Part shown: positions 25,742 through 34,792 of the stretch, one piece after another | Layout of the letters: each line of letters starts with the position of its first letter | How positions within the stretch are numbered: the stretch's first letter is position 1 | Source of the DNA: Roseobacter sp. MH60115 | Lineage (GTDB): Bacteria > Pseudomonadota > Alphaproteobacteria > Rhodobacterales > Rhodobacteraceae | DNA length: 64,000 nt | Assembly: GCF_015644665.1 (NCBI RefSeq) | Contig: NZ_JADOBQ010000001.1 | Span: forward strand, 682,001-746,000 | Direction of reading: 5' to 3' | The notes under the pieces: generated by a model | Seen by the model: only the letters and a program-made list of their open reading frames with translations | The model's database searches: none | Told to the model about the DNA's origin: nothing | Made by a program: the position numbers and the translations under genes

Positions 25742-26574
25742 GCAGGGGTTCCTTCCAGGTGGTCCGCGCCAAGATCATCAATGGCGGCTTGCAGTGAAAT
25801 GGCATCCAGTGTGTTGATGGGCAGCGCGGCAAAGGCCTTTAGCCGGTTGCGCAGCGCGCCATAGGTCTGTTGAAAGGCGAGCCGACGTTCGGCGAGGCTG
25901 CCGCTGGCCTTGACCGGATCGGGCAGCCCCCAATGGCCGCTGATCGGCTGACCCTCCCAGGAGGGACACTCCTCATTGGCGGCCTGGTTGCAGACGGTAA
26001 AGACAAAATCCATGCGCGGGCTCTCGGGGCTTTGAAACTCCGACGTATGCTTGGATCGTAACGTCGATGTGTCATGCCCCTTGGAGATCAGCATCTCCAC
26101 CGCCAGCGGGTTCAGCTCGGATGCGGGCAGCGTGCCGGCGGAATAGGCGTTGAACCGGGATCCATCCAGATCGCGCAGAATGGTTTCGGCAAAGATCGAG
26201 CGGGCGGAATTGCCGGTGCAGATGAAGAGAACGTTGTAGCGGGTATCGGTCATCTTTGGTGCTCCTTTGGCGAGAGGGGGGCACAACTCCGGTCGGCCCC
26301 TGCAGCAGTCAATGAAGAGGAAATCGATCAGCTCCCCCGCCGCGCCGGGTGCGGCACGGTAAAGCAGCGAAGTGCCTTGCCGGTGCTGGTGGATCAGGCC
26401 CGCATCCGTAAGAGCCGCGAGGTAGACGGAGGTCGTGGACGCCTTGAGAGATAGGGCGTTGGCAATTTCACCGGCGGGTACCTCATCCGGATAACGCCGC
26501 ATCAGCAGACGAAAGACACTCAGCCGGTGCGGGTGGCTGAGGGTGGTCAGGCGAAGAAGCGCGTCTTTTTCCAT
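25738..26574 (-). CDS. ArsR repressor - ArsC arsenate reductase fusion
   Basis: A 278-residue two-domain protein. Residues 1-100 form an ArsR/SmtB winged helix ([19 protein letters not shown], then [20 protein letters not shown]) with an As(III)-sensing Cys pair and third Cys in [12 protein letters not shown]. Residues 110-278 form a low-molecular-weight-phosphatase-type arsenate reductase; [14 protein letters not shown] has the CX5R loop with nucleophile Cys119, and [16 protein letters not shown] carries the redox cysteines. A second start is possible: the ATG at 26253 (Met108) is preceded by AAAGGAG eight bases away, which could give free ArsC as well. A palindromic operator overlaps the first start codon, pointing to autoregulation. 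Confidence 0.93.
   Translation of the reverse strand: MEKDALLRLTTLSHPHRLSVFRLLMRRYPDEVPAGEIANALSLKASTTSVYLAALTDAGLIHQHRQGTSLLYRAAPGAAGELIDFLFIDCCRGRPELCPPLAKGAPKMTDTRYNVLFICTGNSARSIFAETILRDLDGSRFNAYSAGTLPASELNPLAVEMLISKGHDTSTLRSKHTSEFQSPESPRMDFVFTVCNQAANEECPSWEGQPISGHWGLPDPVKASGSLAERRLAFQQTYGALRNRLKAFAALPINTLDAISLQAAIDDLGADHLEGTPA
26262..26268 (-). promoter_or_regulatory. Internal Shine-Dalgarno before the ArsC half of the fusion
   Basis: On the minus strand AAAGGAG lies eight bases before the in-frame ATG at 26253, exactly at the junction between the ArsR and ArsC domains. It would allow separate translation of a 171-residue ArsC. Confidence 0.6.
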
Positions 26575-26596
26575 ATTTCATGAATATATGAAATAT
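26573..26596. promoter_or_regulatory. ArsR operator overlapping the start of the arsRC gene
   Basis: ATATTTCA-N8-TGAAATAT is a perfect dyad (26573-26580 and 26589-26596) covering the start codon of the ArsR-ArsC gene. Its AT-rich TTCA/TGAA half sites resemble known ArsR-family operators. Binding here would block transcription or translation of the arsenic operon until arsenite is bound. Confidence 0.7.
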
Positions 26597-26632
26597 AGAT
26601 CTGCGCAAGGCTGATCTGCGGTGGGGTCAAAG

Positions 26633-26661
26633 AAAAACGCGCCCCTTTTGGAGCGCGTTTT
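26633..26661 (-). terminator. Bidirectional terminator after the TRAP/universal stress operon
   Basis: AAAACGCGC (26634-26642) pairs perfectly with GCGCGTTTT (26653-26661). The stem is flanked by A-runs and T-runs on both strands, so it works in either direction. It follows the universal stress protein stop on the minus strand by 21 bases and insulates the arsenic operon promoter. Confidence 0.8.
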
Positions 26662-26681
26662 AGAGGTTAAAGAAGGAGCAA

Positions 26682-27113
26682 TCAGCGGACGACGTGCACG
26701 CTGCAATTGGAGTGCCGAACAACCCGGGCCGCGTTCGGACCCAACAGGTAATCCTTGAAGTCCGGCTTATGGGCGCCGATCACGATCAGCCCGCAATCCG
26801 TCTCCCGCGCCACATGCAGGATTTCCTCATAGGCGTTCCCGGTTGCCACCACATGGCGGACCATCGCATCCACATCCGCGCCAATGCTTGCGGTGATTTC
26901 GTCACTCAGCAATTGCCGCGCCTCGGCAACGGCCTTTTCGTGGTGGTCGGCGTCGAAGAAACTGCCCACGATGCTTTCGCCGAAATCGGGCACAACCGTC
27001 ATCACGTCGAGCGATGCGCCGTCGAGGTCGGCGAGCTTTTTGGCCACGCGCAGAACCTCCGCGTCCTGGCCTTTGTGGCTGACATCGATCGCGCAGAGAA
27101 CTGAACGGCTCAT
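26682..27113 (-). CDS. Universal stress protein (UspA family, TeaD-like)
   Basis: A 143-residue UspA-family protein. It starts MSRSVLCAIDVSHKGQDAEV with the nucleotide-binding Asp, and ends GLIVIGAHKPDFKDYLLGPN and ARVVRHSNCSVHVVR, the G-2x-G-9x-G(S/N) ATP-binding region in altered form. It overlaps the TRAP permease gene by ATGA. In Halomonas the homologous TeaD binds ATP and regulates the TeaABC ectoine TRAP transporter, so a regulatory role for the adjoining TRAP system is likely. Confidence 0.92.
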   Translation of the reverse strand: MSRSVLCAIDVSHKGQDAEVLRVAKKLADLDGASLDVMTVVPDFGESIVGSFFDADHHEKAVAEARQLLSDEITASIGADVDAMVRHVVATGNAYEEILHVARETDCGLIVIGAHKPDFKDYLLGPNAARVVRHSNCSVHVVR

Positions 27114-29728
27114 GCGGGGACTCCTTCCTGTTTCTCTTCTTTGCCCGCGCGGCCGCGCTGCAGCAGGACGATCAGCCCGAGGAACAACAGCGCCGGCAGG
27201 AACATCAGCTCCTTGGGCATCTGGTCTGCCGGGGCTTTCACGGCTTTGACGGTCACGAATTCGTCGCCGTAGAAGTCATAGCCCTGGAAGGTTTCCGCAT
27301 AGGGTGTGCCAAAGAGCGGCTCTTCCAAGGCGATCTCGTCACCCTCTTCGACGGTCAGCAGGCCGTAGGTTTCCATCCGGGTGCCTTCAGCTTCTTCGCC
27401 GATGGGCACCAGCAGCGTGGTTTCCTTGGTCTCGCCGGTATCGAAGTCAGGGCCGCTGACGATCACCCTGAATTCACGACCCACCGGGGCGCTTTCCACC
27501 TTCTCGGCAAAGTTGGCCGGGGCGATATCCTCAAACGGAGGCTGCAGGCGGTCCATGAAGAAATCCGGCCGGAAGAGCATGAAGGCGATGAACACCAGGG
27601 CGACGCTCTCATAGATGCGGCTGCGGGTCAGGAAATAGCCCATGGTGCCTGCGGTGAAGACCAGGATCGCGATGGTTGCCGTGATGAAGACCAATATCCC
27701 TTGGGCCCATCCCACGTCGATCAGCAGAAGATCCGTGTTGAAGATGAAGACAAACGGCAGGGCAACTGTGCGCAGGGAATAGAAGAACGCAATGAAGCCG
27801 GTGCGGATCGCGTCGCCGCCCGAGACGGCGGCAGCGGCGAAACTGGCAAGCCCCACGGGTGGCGTCACATCCGCCATGATCCCGAAGTAGAACACAAAGA
27901 GGTGCACCGCGATCAGAGGCACGATCAGCCCCGACTGCGCGCCCAACTCGACAACCACCCCGGCCATCAGCGACGAGACCACGATGTAGTTCGCCGTGGT
28001 GGGCAGCCCCATGCCCAAGATGAGGCTCAGGAGCGCCACCATGATCAGCATCAGGATCAGATTGCCGCCCGACAGGAACTCCACCAGGTTGGCCATGACC
28101 TGTCCCACACCGGTCAGCGTCACCGTGCCGACGATGACACCGGCGGTGGCCGTCGCAAGGCCGATGCCGATCATGTTCCGCGCCCCGTCGATCAGGCCCT
28201 GCAGCAGGTCCACGACACCGTCGCGGAACGCGTTCACCATATCGTTTTCACCGCGGAAGATGGACTTGAGCGGTTTCTGCGTAAGCAGGATGAAGAACAG
28301 CAGCATGGTGGCCCAGAAGGCCGAGAGGCCGGGGGATTTCTGTTCGATCATCAGGAAGTAGACCAGCACGATGATCGGCAGCAGATAGTAGAGACCCGCC
28401 TTGTAGATTTCCCCGATGACCGGCAGTTCGACATGTTCGGCGTTCGGATCGTCCGGCATGAGGTCCGGCACCTGTGCGGCCAGCGCCAGCAGCAGGATGT
28501 ACACGCCACAGACAATTGCGGTCATGATCAGCCCGGCGGAACTCGGCGCCCAGGCGGTCACGGCCTCGACGGGGAACTGCGAGCCATAGCAAAGCCCCGC
28601 AAAGACGAGGAAGAACGACAGCATTCCGACAACGGTTTTCACCATGGACACCTCGCGGTCGCCCAGGGTCGGCATGTTGTTCTTCACCGCTTCGAGATGC
28701 ACGATGTAGACCAGCGCGATGTAGGAAATCGTCGCGGGCAGGAAGGCGTGAGTGATCACCTCGACATAGGAAATGCCCACATATTCCACCATGAGGAAGG
28801 CCGCAGCCCCCATGACCGGCGGCATGATCTGGCCGTTCACCGAACTTGCCACCTCAACCGCGCCACCCTTCTCTGACGAGAAGCCTACACGTTTCATCAG
28901 CGGGATGGTGAAGGTGCCGGTGGTGACCACATTCGCGATGGAGGAGCCGGAGATGAGGCCCGTTGCGGCAGAGCCGACAACAGCCGCCTTCGCTGGACCA
29001 CCGCGCAGATGACCCAGCGCGCCGAAGGCCATCTTGATGAAGTAGTTGCCCGCGCCCGCCTTATCGAGCAGGGCGCCGAAGAGCACAAAGAGGAAGACGA
29101 ATTTCGTGGAGACCCCGAGCGCGATGCCAAACACCCCTTCGGAGGTGATCCACATGTGGCTCATCGCCTTTTGCAAGCTCGCACCTTTCCAGCGGATCAC
29201 GTCCGGAACCGCCTGCGAGGCGCCGAAGAAGACGTAGAGCAGGAAGATCGTGGCAATGATCGCCATGGCAGGCCCGAGCGCGCGGCGCGCGCCTTCAAAG
29301 AGGATGATCAGGCCCACAAGCGCAAACCACTTGTCGGTGTCATCGGCGAGGCCGCCGGAATTCACGATCTTGTCGTAGAAGATATAGCCGTAGAGCGCGA
29401 TGAACGTGCCCCCGAGCGCCAGGAGCCAATCGTGGATCGGAATGTAGTCGCGCGGGCTCGACTTGAACATCGGGTAGGCCATGAAGGCCAGGAAAATGGC
29501 AAAGGCCAGGTGGATCTGGCGCGAATTGTTGATCACGGAGCCGGGCAGCAGCTGATTGGACAGCGGCGAGGCCAGCATCACCTGAAACAGCGACCAGACG
29601 ATTGCGACAATCGCCAGAAAGGTGCCGACGGACCCGGCCGGATTACGGGCCCCTGCGTCCGACGAGGAGACGAGGTCCTGAAGTTCTTCTTCGGTCAGCG
29701 CACGGCCGCCGCTTGTCTTATCTGCCAT
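27110..29728 (-). CDS. TRAP transporter fused permease (DctQ-DctM, with DUF3394 tail)
   Basis: An 872-residue fused small and large TRAP membrane subunit. Many hydrophobic helices occur. FFGASQAVPDVIRWKGAS marks the DctQ-like part, and GSAATGLISGSSIANVVTTG and GMGLPTTANYIVVSSLMAGV mark the DctM core. The last roughly 150 residues (PANFAEKVESAPVGREFRV onward) form a soluble DUF3394 domain plus a final helix. The start has GGGAGACAGTTAA upstream. It uses a sodium or proton gradient with the TAXI-type binding protein encoded just before it. Substrate unknown; TAXI systems often carry dicarboxylates or amino acids. Confidence 0.94.
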   Translation of the reverse strand: MADKTSGGRALTEEELQDLVSSSDAGARNPAGSVGTFLAIVAIVWSLFQVMLASPLSNQLLPGSVINNSRQIHLAFAIFLAFMAYPMFKSSPRDYIPIHDWLLALGGTFIALYGYIFYDKIVNSGGLADDTDKWFALVGLIILFEGARRALGPAMAIIATIFLLYVFFGASQAVPDVIRWKGASLQKAMSHMWITSEGVFGIALGVSTKFVFLFVLFGALLDKAGAGNYFIKMAFGALGHLRGGPAKAAVVGSAATGLISGSSIANVVTTGTFTIPLMKRVGFSSEKGGAVEVASSVNGQIMPPVMGAAAFLMVEYVGISYVEVITHAFLPATISYIALVYIVHLEAVKNNMPTLGDREVSMVKTVVGMLSFFLVFAGLCYGSQFPVEAVTAWAPSSAGLIMTAIVCGVYILLLALAAQVPDLMPDDPNAEHVELPVIGEIYKAGLYYLLPIIVLVYFLMIEQKSPGLSAFWATMLLFFILLTQKPLKSIFRGENDMVNAFRDGVVDLLQGLIDGARNMIGIGLATATAGVIVGTVTLTGVGQVMANLVEFLSGGNLILMLIMVALLSLILGMGLPTTANYIVVSSLMAGVVVELGAQSGLIVPLIAVHLFVFYFGIMADVTPPVGLASFAAAAVSGGDAIRTGFIAFFYSLRTVALPFVFIFNTDLLLIDVGWAQGILVFITATIAILVFTAGTMGYFLTRSRIYESVALVFIAFMLFRPDFFMDRLQPPFEDIAPANFAEKVESAPVGREFRVIVSGPDFDTGETKETTLLVPIGEEAEGTRMETYGLLTVEEGDEIALEEPLFGTPYAETFQGYDFYGDEFVTVKAVKAPADQMPKELMFLPALLFLGLIVLLQRGRAGKEEKQEGVPA

Positions 29729-29805
29729 TTAACTGTCTCCCTGACGTGCCGCGTTATTTTTGGATGCGGCTTTTTGTCGTTTGGTGTGCCCTTTGGCGGG
29801 CTTCA

Positions 29806-29825
29806 AGGGGCGGCGAACCGCCCCT
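29806..29825 (-). promoter_or_regulatory. Intercistronic TTCG-tetraloop hairpin between TAXI binding protein and permease
   Basis: On the minus strand AGGGGCGG-TTCG-CCGCCCCT forms an 8-base GC stem closed by a very stable UUCG-type loop, 19 bases after the binding-protein stop. No T-run follows. It probably protects or partly terminates the message so that binding protein is made in excess over permease. Confidence 0.65.
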
Positions 29826-29844
29826 CGCGTTGGCATAGGTGGGT

Positions 29845-30813
29845 TTACTCAACCCAGCCTTTTTCCTTGTAGTATTTCGCAGCACCGGGGTGCAGCGGCG
29901 CGGACAGACCGGCTGTCGCCATTTCTTCCGCTGTCAGGTTGGCGAAGGCCGGGTGCAGCTTTTTGAAGTCTTCAAAGTTGTCAAAGACTGCAGCGACAAC
30001 CGCGTAGACCGCATCTTCCGAGACGCTCGCGGAGGTCACGAAGGTTGCGCCCACGCCGAATGTGGCTACGTCATCATCGGTGCCGCGATACATGCCGCCG
30101 GGGATCTTGGCGGAGCGGTAGTAGGAGTTGTCACCGATCAGCGCGTCAATCTCGGCACCTGAAACTTCAACCAGCACGGAATCGCAAGCTGTTGTGGCTT
30201 CCTGGATGGAGCCCGAGGGGTGACCGACGGTGTAGATCATCGCATCGATCTGGTTGTCGCAGAGTGCTGCCGACTGCTCCGCCGCCTTCAGTTCGGAGGC
30301 CAGAGCCAGATCGGATGTGCTCCACCCCATCTTCTCCATCACCACTTCCATGGTGCCACGCTGGCCGGAGCCGGGATTGCCGATGTTGACCCGCTTGCCT
30401 TTCAGATCGGCAAAGGTCGAGATGCCGGCATCGGCGCGGGCCACCACGGTGAAGGGTTCGGGGTGCACGGAGAACACCGCCCGCAGATCTTCGAACGGGC
30501 CCTGCTCCTCAAAGCGTGAGGTGCCTTTGTAGGCGTGGTACTGCCAGTCGGATTGGGCCACACCGAACTCCAGCTCGCCCGCGCGGATCGTGTTGATGTT
30601 GTAGACCGATCCGCCCGTCGACTCGACGGAGCAGCGGATGCCGTGTTCCTTGCGGCCCTTGTTCACCAGACGGCAGATCGCGCCACCGGTCGGGTAGTAG
30701 ACCCCGGTGACACCACCCGTACCGATGGTGATGAATTCCTCCGCCATGGCAACCGGCGCCGTCAACATCGCCAGTGCCGCACCCGCGGCGGTCATTTTCA
30801 ATCCATTGAACAT
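29845..30813 (-). CDS. TAXI family TRAP transporter solute-binding protein
   Basis: A 322-residue periplasmic binding protein. The start at 30813 ([17 protein letters not shown]) gives a signal peptide cleaved near VAMAEEF; longer upstream frames have no leader. The mature N-terminus [20 protein letters not shown] is the signature of the TAXI (TRAP-associated extracytoplasmic immunogenic) group. [20 protein letters not shown] and [15 protein letters not shown] follow. It lies 34 bases after the RpiR regulator gene on the same strand and is followed by the fused permease. Confidence 0.93.
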   Translation of the reverse strand: MFNGLKMTAAGAALAMLTAPVAMAEEFITIGTGGVTGVYYPTGGAICRLVNKGRKEHGIRCSVESTGGSVYNINTIRAGELEFGVAQSDWQYHAYKGTSRFEEQGPFEDLRAVFSVHPEPFTVVARADAGISTFADLKGKRVNIGNPGSGQRGTMEVVMEKMGWSTSDLALASELKAAEQSAALCDNQIDAMIYTVGHPSGSIQEATTACDSVLVEVSGAEIDALIGDNSYYRSAKIPGGMYRGTDDDVATFGVGATFVTSASVSEDAVYAVVAAVFDNFEDFKKLHPAFANLTAEEMATAGLSAPLHPGAAKYYKEKGWVE

Positions 30814-30847
30814 TTTTGTCTCCCTTATTTGGATTATGAGTCGTAGG

Positions 30848-31711
30848 TTAGCCGTCTGACACTTCTTGTAAACGGCGGTTATTCTGTTCCACCTCGGCAA
30901 TGCGCTGCCGCGACGCCTCGCCCCCGATGCGTGCCAGAAGGCCCATCAGGGTTTCGACGAAGAAAAGCGATGCCGTGTAGGAGGAAAAGAAATGTGGTGT
31001 CTTGGAAGGGGTGATGAACCCGGCTGCTGCATATTTAAGCGCCGGGCAGGTGTGGGTGTCGGTGATCACCACCACAAAGCACCCGTTTTCACGCGCCAGT
31101 TCCGCGGCCCGTGCGGCGCGGGGTGAAAAGGGGGCTTGCGTGATCACGATCACCACGTCTTCTTCGTTCAGCCCGGCGAGACCTGCTCCCAGCGATGCGC
31201 CCATCCGCCCGGCCAGGCTCCAGTTGTCAAAAAGCAGACCCGCCATATAGGTCAGATGTTCCGCGACACCGGTTGAGCTCAGCGCGCCGAACACCATGAC
31301 CGTGCGGGCCGCGTGCAGTTTCTGCACCGTCTCCTCCAGCTGGGAGGCGGGCAGGCTGCCGGCGAGGGTCTCGATGTTGCGGACGCAGGCTGCCGCAAAG
31401 CTTTCCGGGAAATCGAGTTGGCCTTCGTTTTGCAGCGTGGACAGCTGCTGCTCGCGCGGGGTGGCGCGGTTGACGCGGCGCCCGATGGAAGTGCGCAAAT
31501 CCCCCCGCAGCGCGCCAAAATCCTTATAGCCCAGGGCCCTTGCGAGGCGGGAAAAGGACGCGGGCGCGATATCGCTTTGCTCGGCCACAGACCGCAGGGA
31601 GCGGGTCGCAATATCAATCTGGTTCTCGACAAGGTAATCTGCGGCCTGTTTCAGCTTGCCGCTGAGGTCGTCATAGCTCGCAGATATCCTGATATCGAGT
31701 GGTCCGTCCAC
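30848..31711 (-). CDS. MurR/RpiR family transcriptional regulator
   Basis: A roughly 287-residue regulator with an N-terminal RpiR helix-turn-helix ([20 protein letters not shown], then [20 protein letters not shown]). A C-terminal SIS domain follows ([40 protein letters not shown]) that usually binds a phosphosugar. I chose the GTG at 31711 because GGGGGAG lies five bases upstream; another GTG at 31732 with GAGGA is an alternative that adds seven residues. It heads the operon RpiR, TAXI protein, TRAP permease, Usp and is divergent from the aminotransferase gene. It probably controls both directions across the 113-base gap. Confidence 0.9.
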   Translation of the reverse strand: MDGPLDIRISASYDDLSGKLKQAADYLVENQIDIATRSLRSVAEQSDIAPASFSRLARALGYKDFGALRGDLRTSIGRRVNRATPREQQLSTLQNEGQLDFPESFAAACVRNIETLAGSLPASQLEETVQKLHAARTVMVFGALSSTGVAEHLTYMAGLLFDNWSLAGRMGASLGAGLAGLNEEDVVIVITQAPFSPRAARAAELARENGCFVVVITDTHTCPALKYAAAGFITPSKTPHFFSSYTASLFFVETLMGLLARIGGEASRQRIAEVEQNNRRLQEVSDG

Positions 31712-31824
31712 GCAGGCTCCCCCAGCCGTCACGAATCCTCAGAAGAGGATTCATTTGTTTCAGCGCATTGTCAACGAAGGCTCCATATGTTTCACAATTG
31801 GCAGCGCAACAAGGGAGATTTCGA

Positions 31825-33141
31825 ATGTCACATGTGTTTGCCCGGCACTCTAGGACCAATCTTCGACGGGCGTCTATAGGTAAAGGCGCGTACCTCTATG
31901 ACGCTGATGGCAAAGAATATTTTGATGGATCGGGCGGTGCGGCGGTGTCCTGTCTGGGACATGGCGACCCGGATGTGATCGCGGCGATTCAGGCGCAGGT
32001 GGCGCAGCTGGCCTATGCGCATACAAGCTTCTTTACGTCCGATCCGGCGGAAGAATTGGCCGACCGGCTCGTCAAAGACGCACCCGGCGATCTGGACAAG
32101 GTCTACTTCGTCTCCGGCGGCTCCGAGGCGGTGGAGGCGGCGCTGAAACTCGCGCGTCAGTATTTCGTGGAAATCGGCCAGTCCGATCGGCGGCACTTCA
32201 TTGCGCGGCGGCAAAGCTATCACGGCAACACCCTTGGCGCGCTGGCCACCGGCGGCAACGTCTGGCGCAAGCAGGCCTTTGCGCCGATCATGGTGGAAAC
32301 CTCGCTGATCTCGCCCTGCTACGCTTATCGCGGCCGGCAGGAAGGTGAGAGCGCGTTCGACTATGGCCAGCGCGTTGCGAACGAGCTGGAGGCGGAATTG
32401 CTGCGTCTGGGGCCCGAAACGGTGATCGGTTTCGTGGCTGAGCCCGTGGTGGGCGCCACCCTTGGTGCCGTGCCGCCGGTTGAGGGCTATTTCAAGCGCA
32501 TCCGGGAGATCTGCGATCAATACGGCATCCTGCTGATCCTTGATGAGGTGATGTGCGGCATGGGGCGGACCGGCAGTCTGTTTGCCCATGCGCAGGAGGG
32601 GATCACCGCCGATATCGTGACCATCGCCAAGGGGCTTGGTGCCGGGTACCAGCCCATCGGGGCGATGATGTGCACCGACAAAATTCATCAGGCGATTGCC
32701 GATGGGTCAGGGTTCTTTCAACACGGACACACCTACATCGGTCACCCCACGGCTTGTGCGGCGGGCAATGCGGTCCTCCAGAAACTGACCGGAGGGTTGG
32801 TCGAGCGTTGCGCGGTGATGGGGGAGAAATTGCAGTCCGCCCTGCAATCCGAGTTTGGCCAGCATCCGCATATCGGAGACATTCGGGGCCGTGGGCTGTT
32901 TCGGGGCCTGGAGATCGTCGAGGACCGCGCCAGCAAACAGCCCTTCGATCCGGGGAAGGGCATCAACAAGCAGATCAAACAGACGGCCATGTCGAACGGG
33001 CTCGCCTGCTACCCGATGGGCGGCACGGTCGATGGCCAGACCGGTGATCACGTGCTGCTGGCACCGCCCTTTATCATCGAAGACGCCCATGTGGACGTGA
33101 TCGTCACGAAACTGAAAAAGACCTTCGACGAGGTGCTGTGA
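31825..33141 (+). CDS. Class III aminotransferase (PLP-dependent)
   Basis: A 438-residue omega-type aminotransferase of class III. The start at 31825 (MSHVFARHSRTNLRRASIG) has AAGGGAG upstream; an earlier in-frame ATG lies inside the divergent regulator gene region. PLP-related segments are FVSGGSEAVEAALKLARQYF, RRQSYHGNTLGALATGG, LLILDEVMCGMGRTG and VTIAKGLGAGYQPIGAMM, the last carrying the catalytic Lys. The C-terminal HVLLAPPFIIEDAHVDVIV is typical. It is divergent from RpiR and the TAXI-TRAP operon, so the transported compound may be an amine or an amino acid that this enzyme deaminates; the substrate is not evident. Confidence 0.92.
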   Translation: MSHVFARHSRTNLRRASIGKGAYLYDADGKEYFDGSGGAAVSCLGHGDPDVIAAIQAQVAQLAYAHTSFFTSDPAEELADRLVKDAPGDLDKVYFVSGGSEAVEAALKLARQYFVEIGQSDRRHFIARRQSYHGNTLGALATGGNVWRKQAFAPIMVETSLISPCYAYRGRQEGESAFDYGQRVANELEAELLRLGPETVIGFVAEPVVGATLGAVPPVEGYFKRIREICDQYGILLILDEVMCGMGRTGSLFAHAQEGITADIVTIAKGLGAGYQPIGAMMCTDKIHQAIADGSGFFQHGHTYIGHPTACAAGNAVLQKLTGGLVERCAVMGEKLQSALQSEFGQHPHIGDIRGRGLFRGLEIVEDRASKQPFDPGKGINKQIKQTAMSNGLACYPMGGTVDGQTGDHVLLAPPFIIEDAHVDVIVTKLKKTFDEVL

Positions 33142-33147
33142 TCCGCG

Positions 33148-33936
33148 TCACTCCAGCGTGAAGCCGATGCCGCGGAGGAAGGCGGCAAAATCGGTGCGCT
33201 GGGGGGCGGCGTACATCTTCGCCTTGGCCTCGGACCATACCGGACCATCTTGCCCGTCCAGACGGCGGGTGTCGTAGGATTTGATGTCTGCCTCGGTGAT
33301 ATCCGAAAACCGGTCGCGATGGACGGTCTTGGACAGGGGCAGGCGGGCGCTGACGCCCGGTGCGGCGCTGGGGTATCCCACGGCCATGCCCGCCACCGGA
33401 AAGACGTGATCCGGCAGGGCCAGCAGGTCTTTGACCTGCGGCAGATGATTGCGAATGGTGCTGATCGGGCAGCACCCCAGCCCCGCCGCCTCCGCTGCCG
33501 CCATGAAGAAGGCGAGGGCAATTCCCGCATCGACACTGGCATTGAAGAACGCGTCCAGGTGATCGTTCGGGAAGGGTTGGTCATGCATCATCTGCACCTG
33601 GCGCTGACGTCGGTTGTTGGCCAGAAACACGACCATTGCCGGGGCCTCGGCGATCCAGGCTTGCGCATCAAGCAGCGATTTCAGCGCCGCCAGCAGTTTC
33701 GGGTCGGTTACGATGAGAATGTCGCGCTGCTGCAAGTCGCTCTTTGAAGGCGCGCAAAGTGCCAATGCGCTAAGTGTTTCCAGCACGTCCGGTTCAACCG
33801 TTTGACCGGTAAAACTGCGGCAGGACCCGCGCGTGGCCAAGGCGTTTAACGCCGGGATTTTGGCCAGACCCTCGGGGACCTTCGGCGTCTCGCCAAAGCG
33901 CCGGATAAGGGCTGCGGAAAGCGCGGTTTCAGACAT
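33148..33936 (-). CDS. Nitroreductase family protein
   Basis: A 262-residue FMN-dependent oxidoreductase. NALATRGSCRSFTGQTVEPD has the R(x)S/T FMN-phosphate site of the family. LCAPSKSDLQQRDILIVTDP, FFMAAAEAAGLGCCPISTIR and VFPVAGMAVGYPSAAP follow, matching the dimer-forming and flavin regions. Family members reduce nitro groups, quinones or enones with NAD(P)H. It is divergent from the reductase operon at 34031, and the three-half-site element at 33956-33981 lies only 19 bases upstream of its start. It may therefore belong to the same LysR regulon. Confidence 0.9.
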   Translation of the reverse strand: MSETALSAALIRRFGETPKVPEGLAKIPALNALATRGSCRSFTGQTVEPDVLETLSALALCAPSKSDLQQRDILIVTDPKLLAALKSLLDAQAWIAEAPAMVVFLANNRRQRQVQMMHDQPFPNDHLDAFFNASVDAGIALAFFMAAAEAAGLGCCPISTIRNHLPQVKDLLALPDHVFPVAGMAVGYPSAAPGVSARLPLSKTVHRDRFSDITEADIKSYDTRRLDGQDGPVWSEAKAKMYAAPQRTDFAAFLRGIGFTLE

Positions 33937-33955
33937 CGAAACACCTGCAATTATA

Positions 33956-33981
33956 GTAAGAAATACTTACAAGAAACATAA
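33956..33981. promoter_or_regulatory. Three-half-site operator GTAA-N7-TTAC-N7-ATAA (site A)
   Basis: GTAA (33956-33959), seven bases, TTAC (33967-33970), seven bases, ATAA (33978-33981). Each pair of half sites forms a 15-base T-N11-A LysR-type box with an 11-base repeat interval. It lies between the nitroreductase and the reductase iron-sulfur genes. The same architecture recurs at 40527-40552 beside the LysR gene. Confidence 0.65.
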
Positions 33982-34030
33982 GTACATATTCCTTCTCGTT
34001 AGTTATTCTGGCGGTTATACCATAGGCGCA

Positions 34031-34792
34031 ATGGAACCGGTCACAAGTCAGGAAAGCGCATTGGACGGGCAAGGCGGCACTCTCGAAGTCTCGGTCTGGC
34101 GCGGCACGTCTCAGGGCGGCGGTTATCAGCGCTTCGAGGTTCCCGCGCTCGAAAACCAGACAATCCTTGATGTGGTGTCGTGGATACAGCAATACGTGGA
34201 TGCGACCCTGACCTACCGTTTTGCCTGCCGTGTGGGCATGTGCGGATCCTGCGCGATGATGGTGAACGGGCAGCCGCGCTGGACCTGCCGCACCCACGTC
34301 AAGAAAGTGCTGAAGGCCGGAAAGGTACAGATCGGACCTTTGCGAAACCTGCCTGTGATCAAGGACTTGGCGGCGGATATGGATCCGTTTTTCGACAAAT
34401 GGGTGGCGGCCGGGGGTGCCCACGCGCCCAGTGCCACGCGGGACGATCCCATCCCGCCAGTCGATCCCGAAGACGCAATCCGCGTGGAGGCGAGCGCAGG
34501 CATAGAATGCATCAATTGTTCCATCTGCTATGCGGCCTGTGACACGGTGGCCGGCAATCCGGACTACCTCGGCCCGGCCGCGCTGCAACGCGCCTGGACG
34601 CTGTTGAATGACGCGAAACACGACGCGCGTGACCAGATCCTCGACGCGGTGTCGGGTGCGGGTGGCTGTCACAATTGCCATTCCATGGGCAGCTGCACGA
34701 CATTCTGTCCCAACGACCTCGATCCGATGTCCGCCATCGCCGGGCTCAAGCGCGAAACCACGCGCGCATTCTTTCGCAAGGGGCGCCGCTGA
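34031..34792 (+). CDS. Succinate dehydrogenase/fumarate reductase-like iron-sulfur subunit
   Basis: A 253-residue electron-transfer subunit. The start at 34031 (MEPVTSQES) follows from homology, although its ribosome binding site is weak. [2Fe-2S] ligands are Cys66, Cys71, Cys74 and Cys86 in YRFACRVGMCGSCAMMVNG and WTCRTHV. The C-terminal part has IECINCSICYAACDTV and GGCHNCHSMGSCTTFCPNDL for the [4Fe-4S] and [3Fe-4S] clusters, with extra cysteines compared with normal SdhB. It heads an operon with two membrane subunits, a flavoprotein and a fumarase-type hydratase, so it is a second, specialised complex rather than the housekeeping succinate dehydrogenase. Confidence 0.9.
   Translation: MEPVTSQESALDGQGGTLEVSVWRGTSQGGGYQRFEVPALENQTILDVVSWIQQYVDATLTYRFACRVGMCGSCAMMVNGQPRWTCRTHVKKVLKAGKVQIGPLRNLPVIKDLAADMDPFFDKWVAAGGAHAPSATRDDPIPPVDPEDAIRVEASAGIECINCSICYAACDTVAGNPDYLGPAALQRAWTLLNDAKHDARDQILDAVSGAGGCHNCHSMGSCTTFCPNDLDPMSAIAGLKRETTRAFFRKGRR

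Noticed and set aside
27701-28876. 391-codon His/Asp-rich frame opposite the TRAP permease gene
   Set aside because: The many His, Asp and Gln residues come from reading membrane-helix codons in reverse; there is no independent support.
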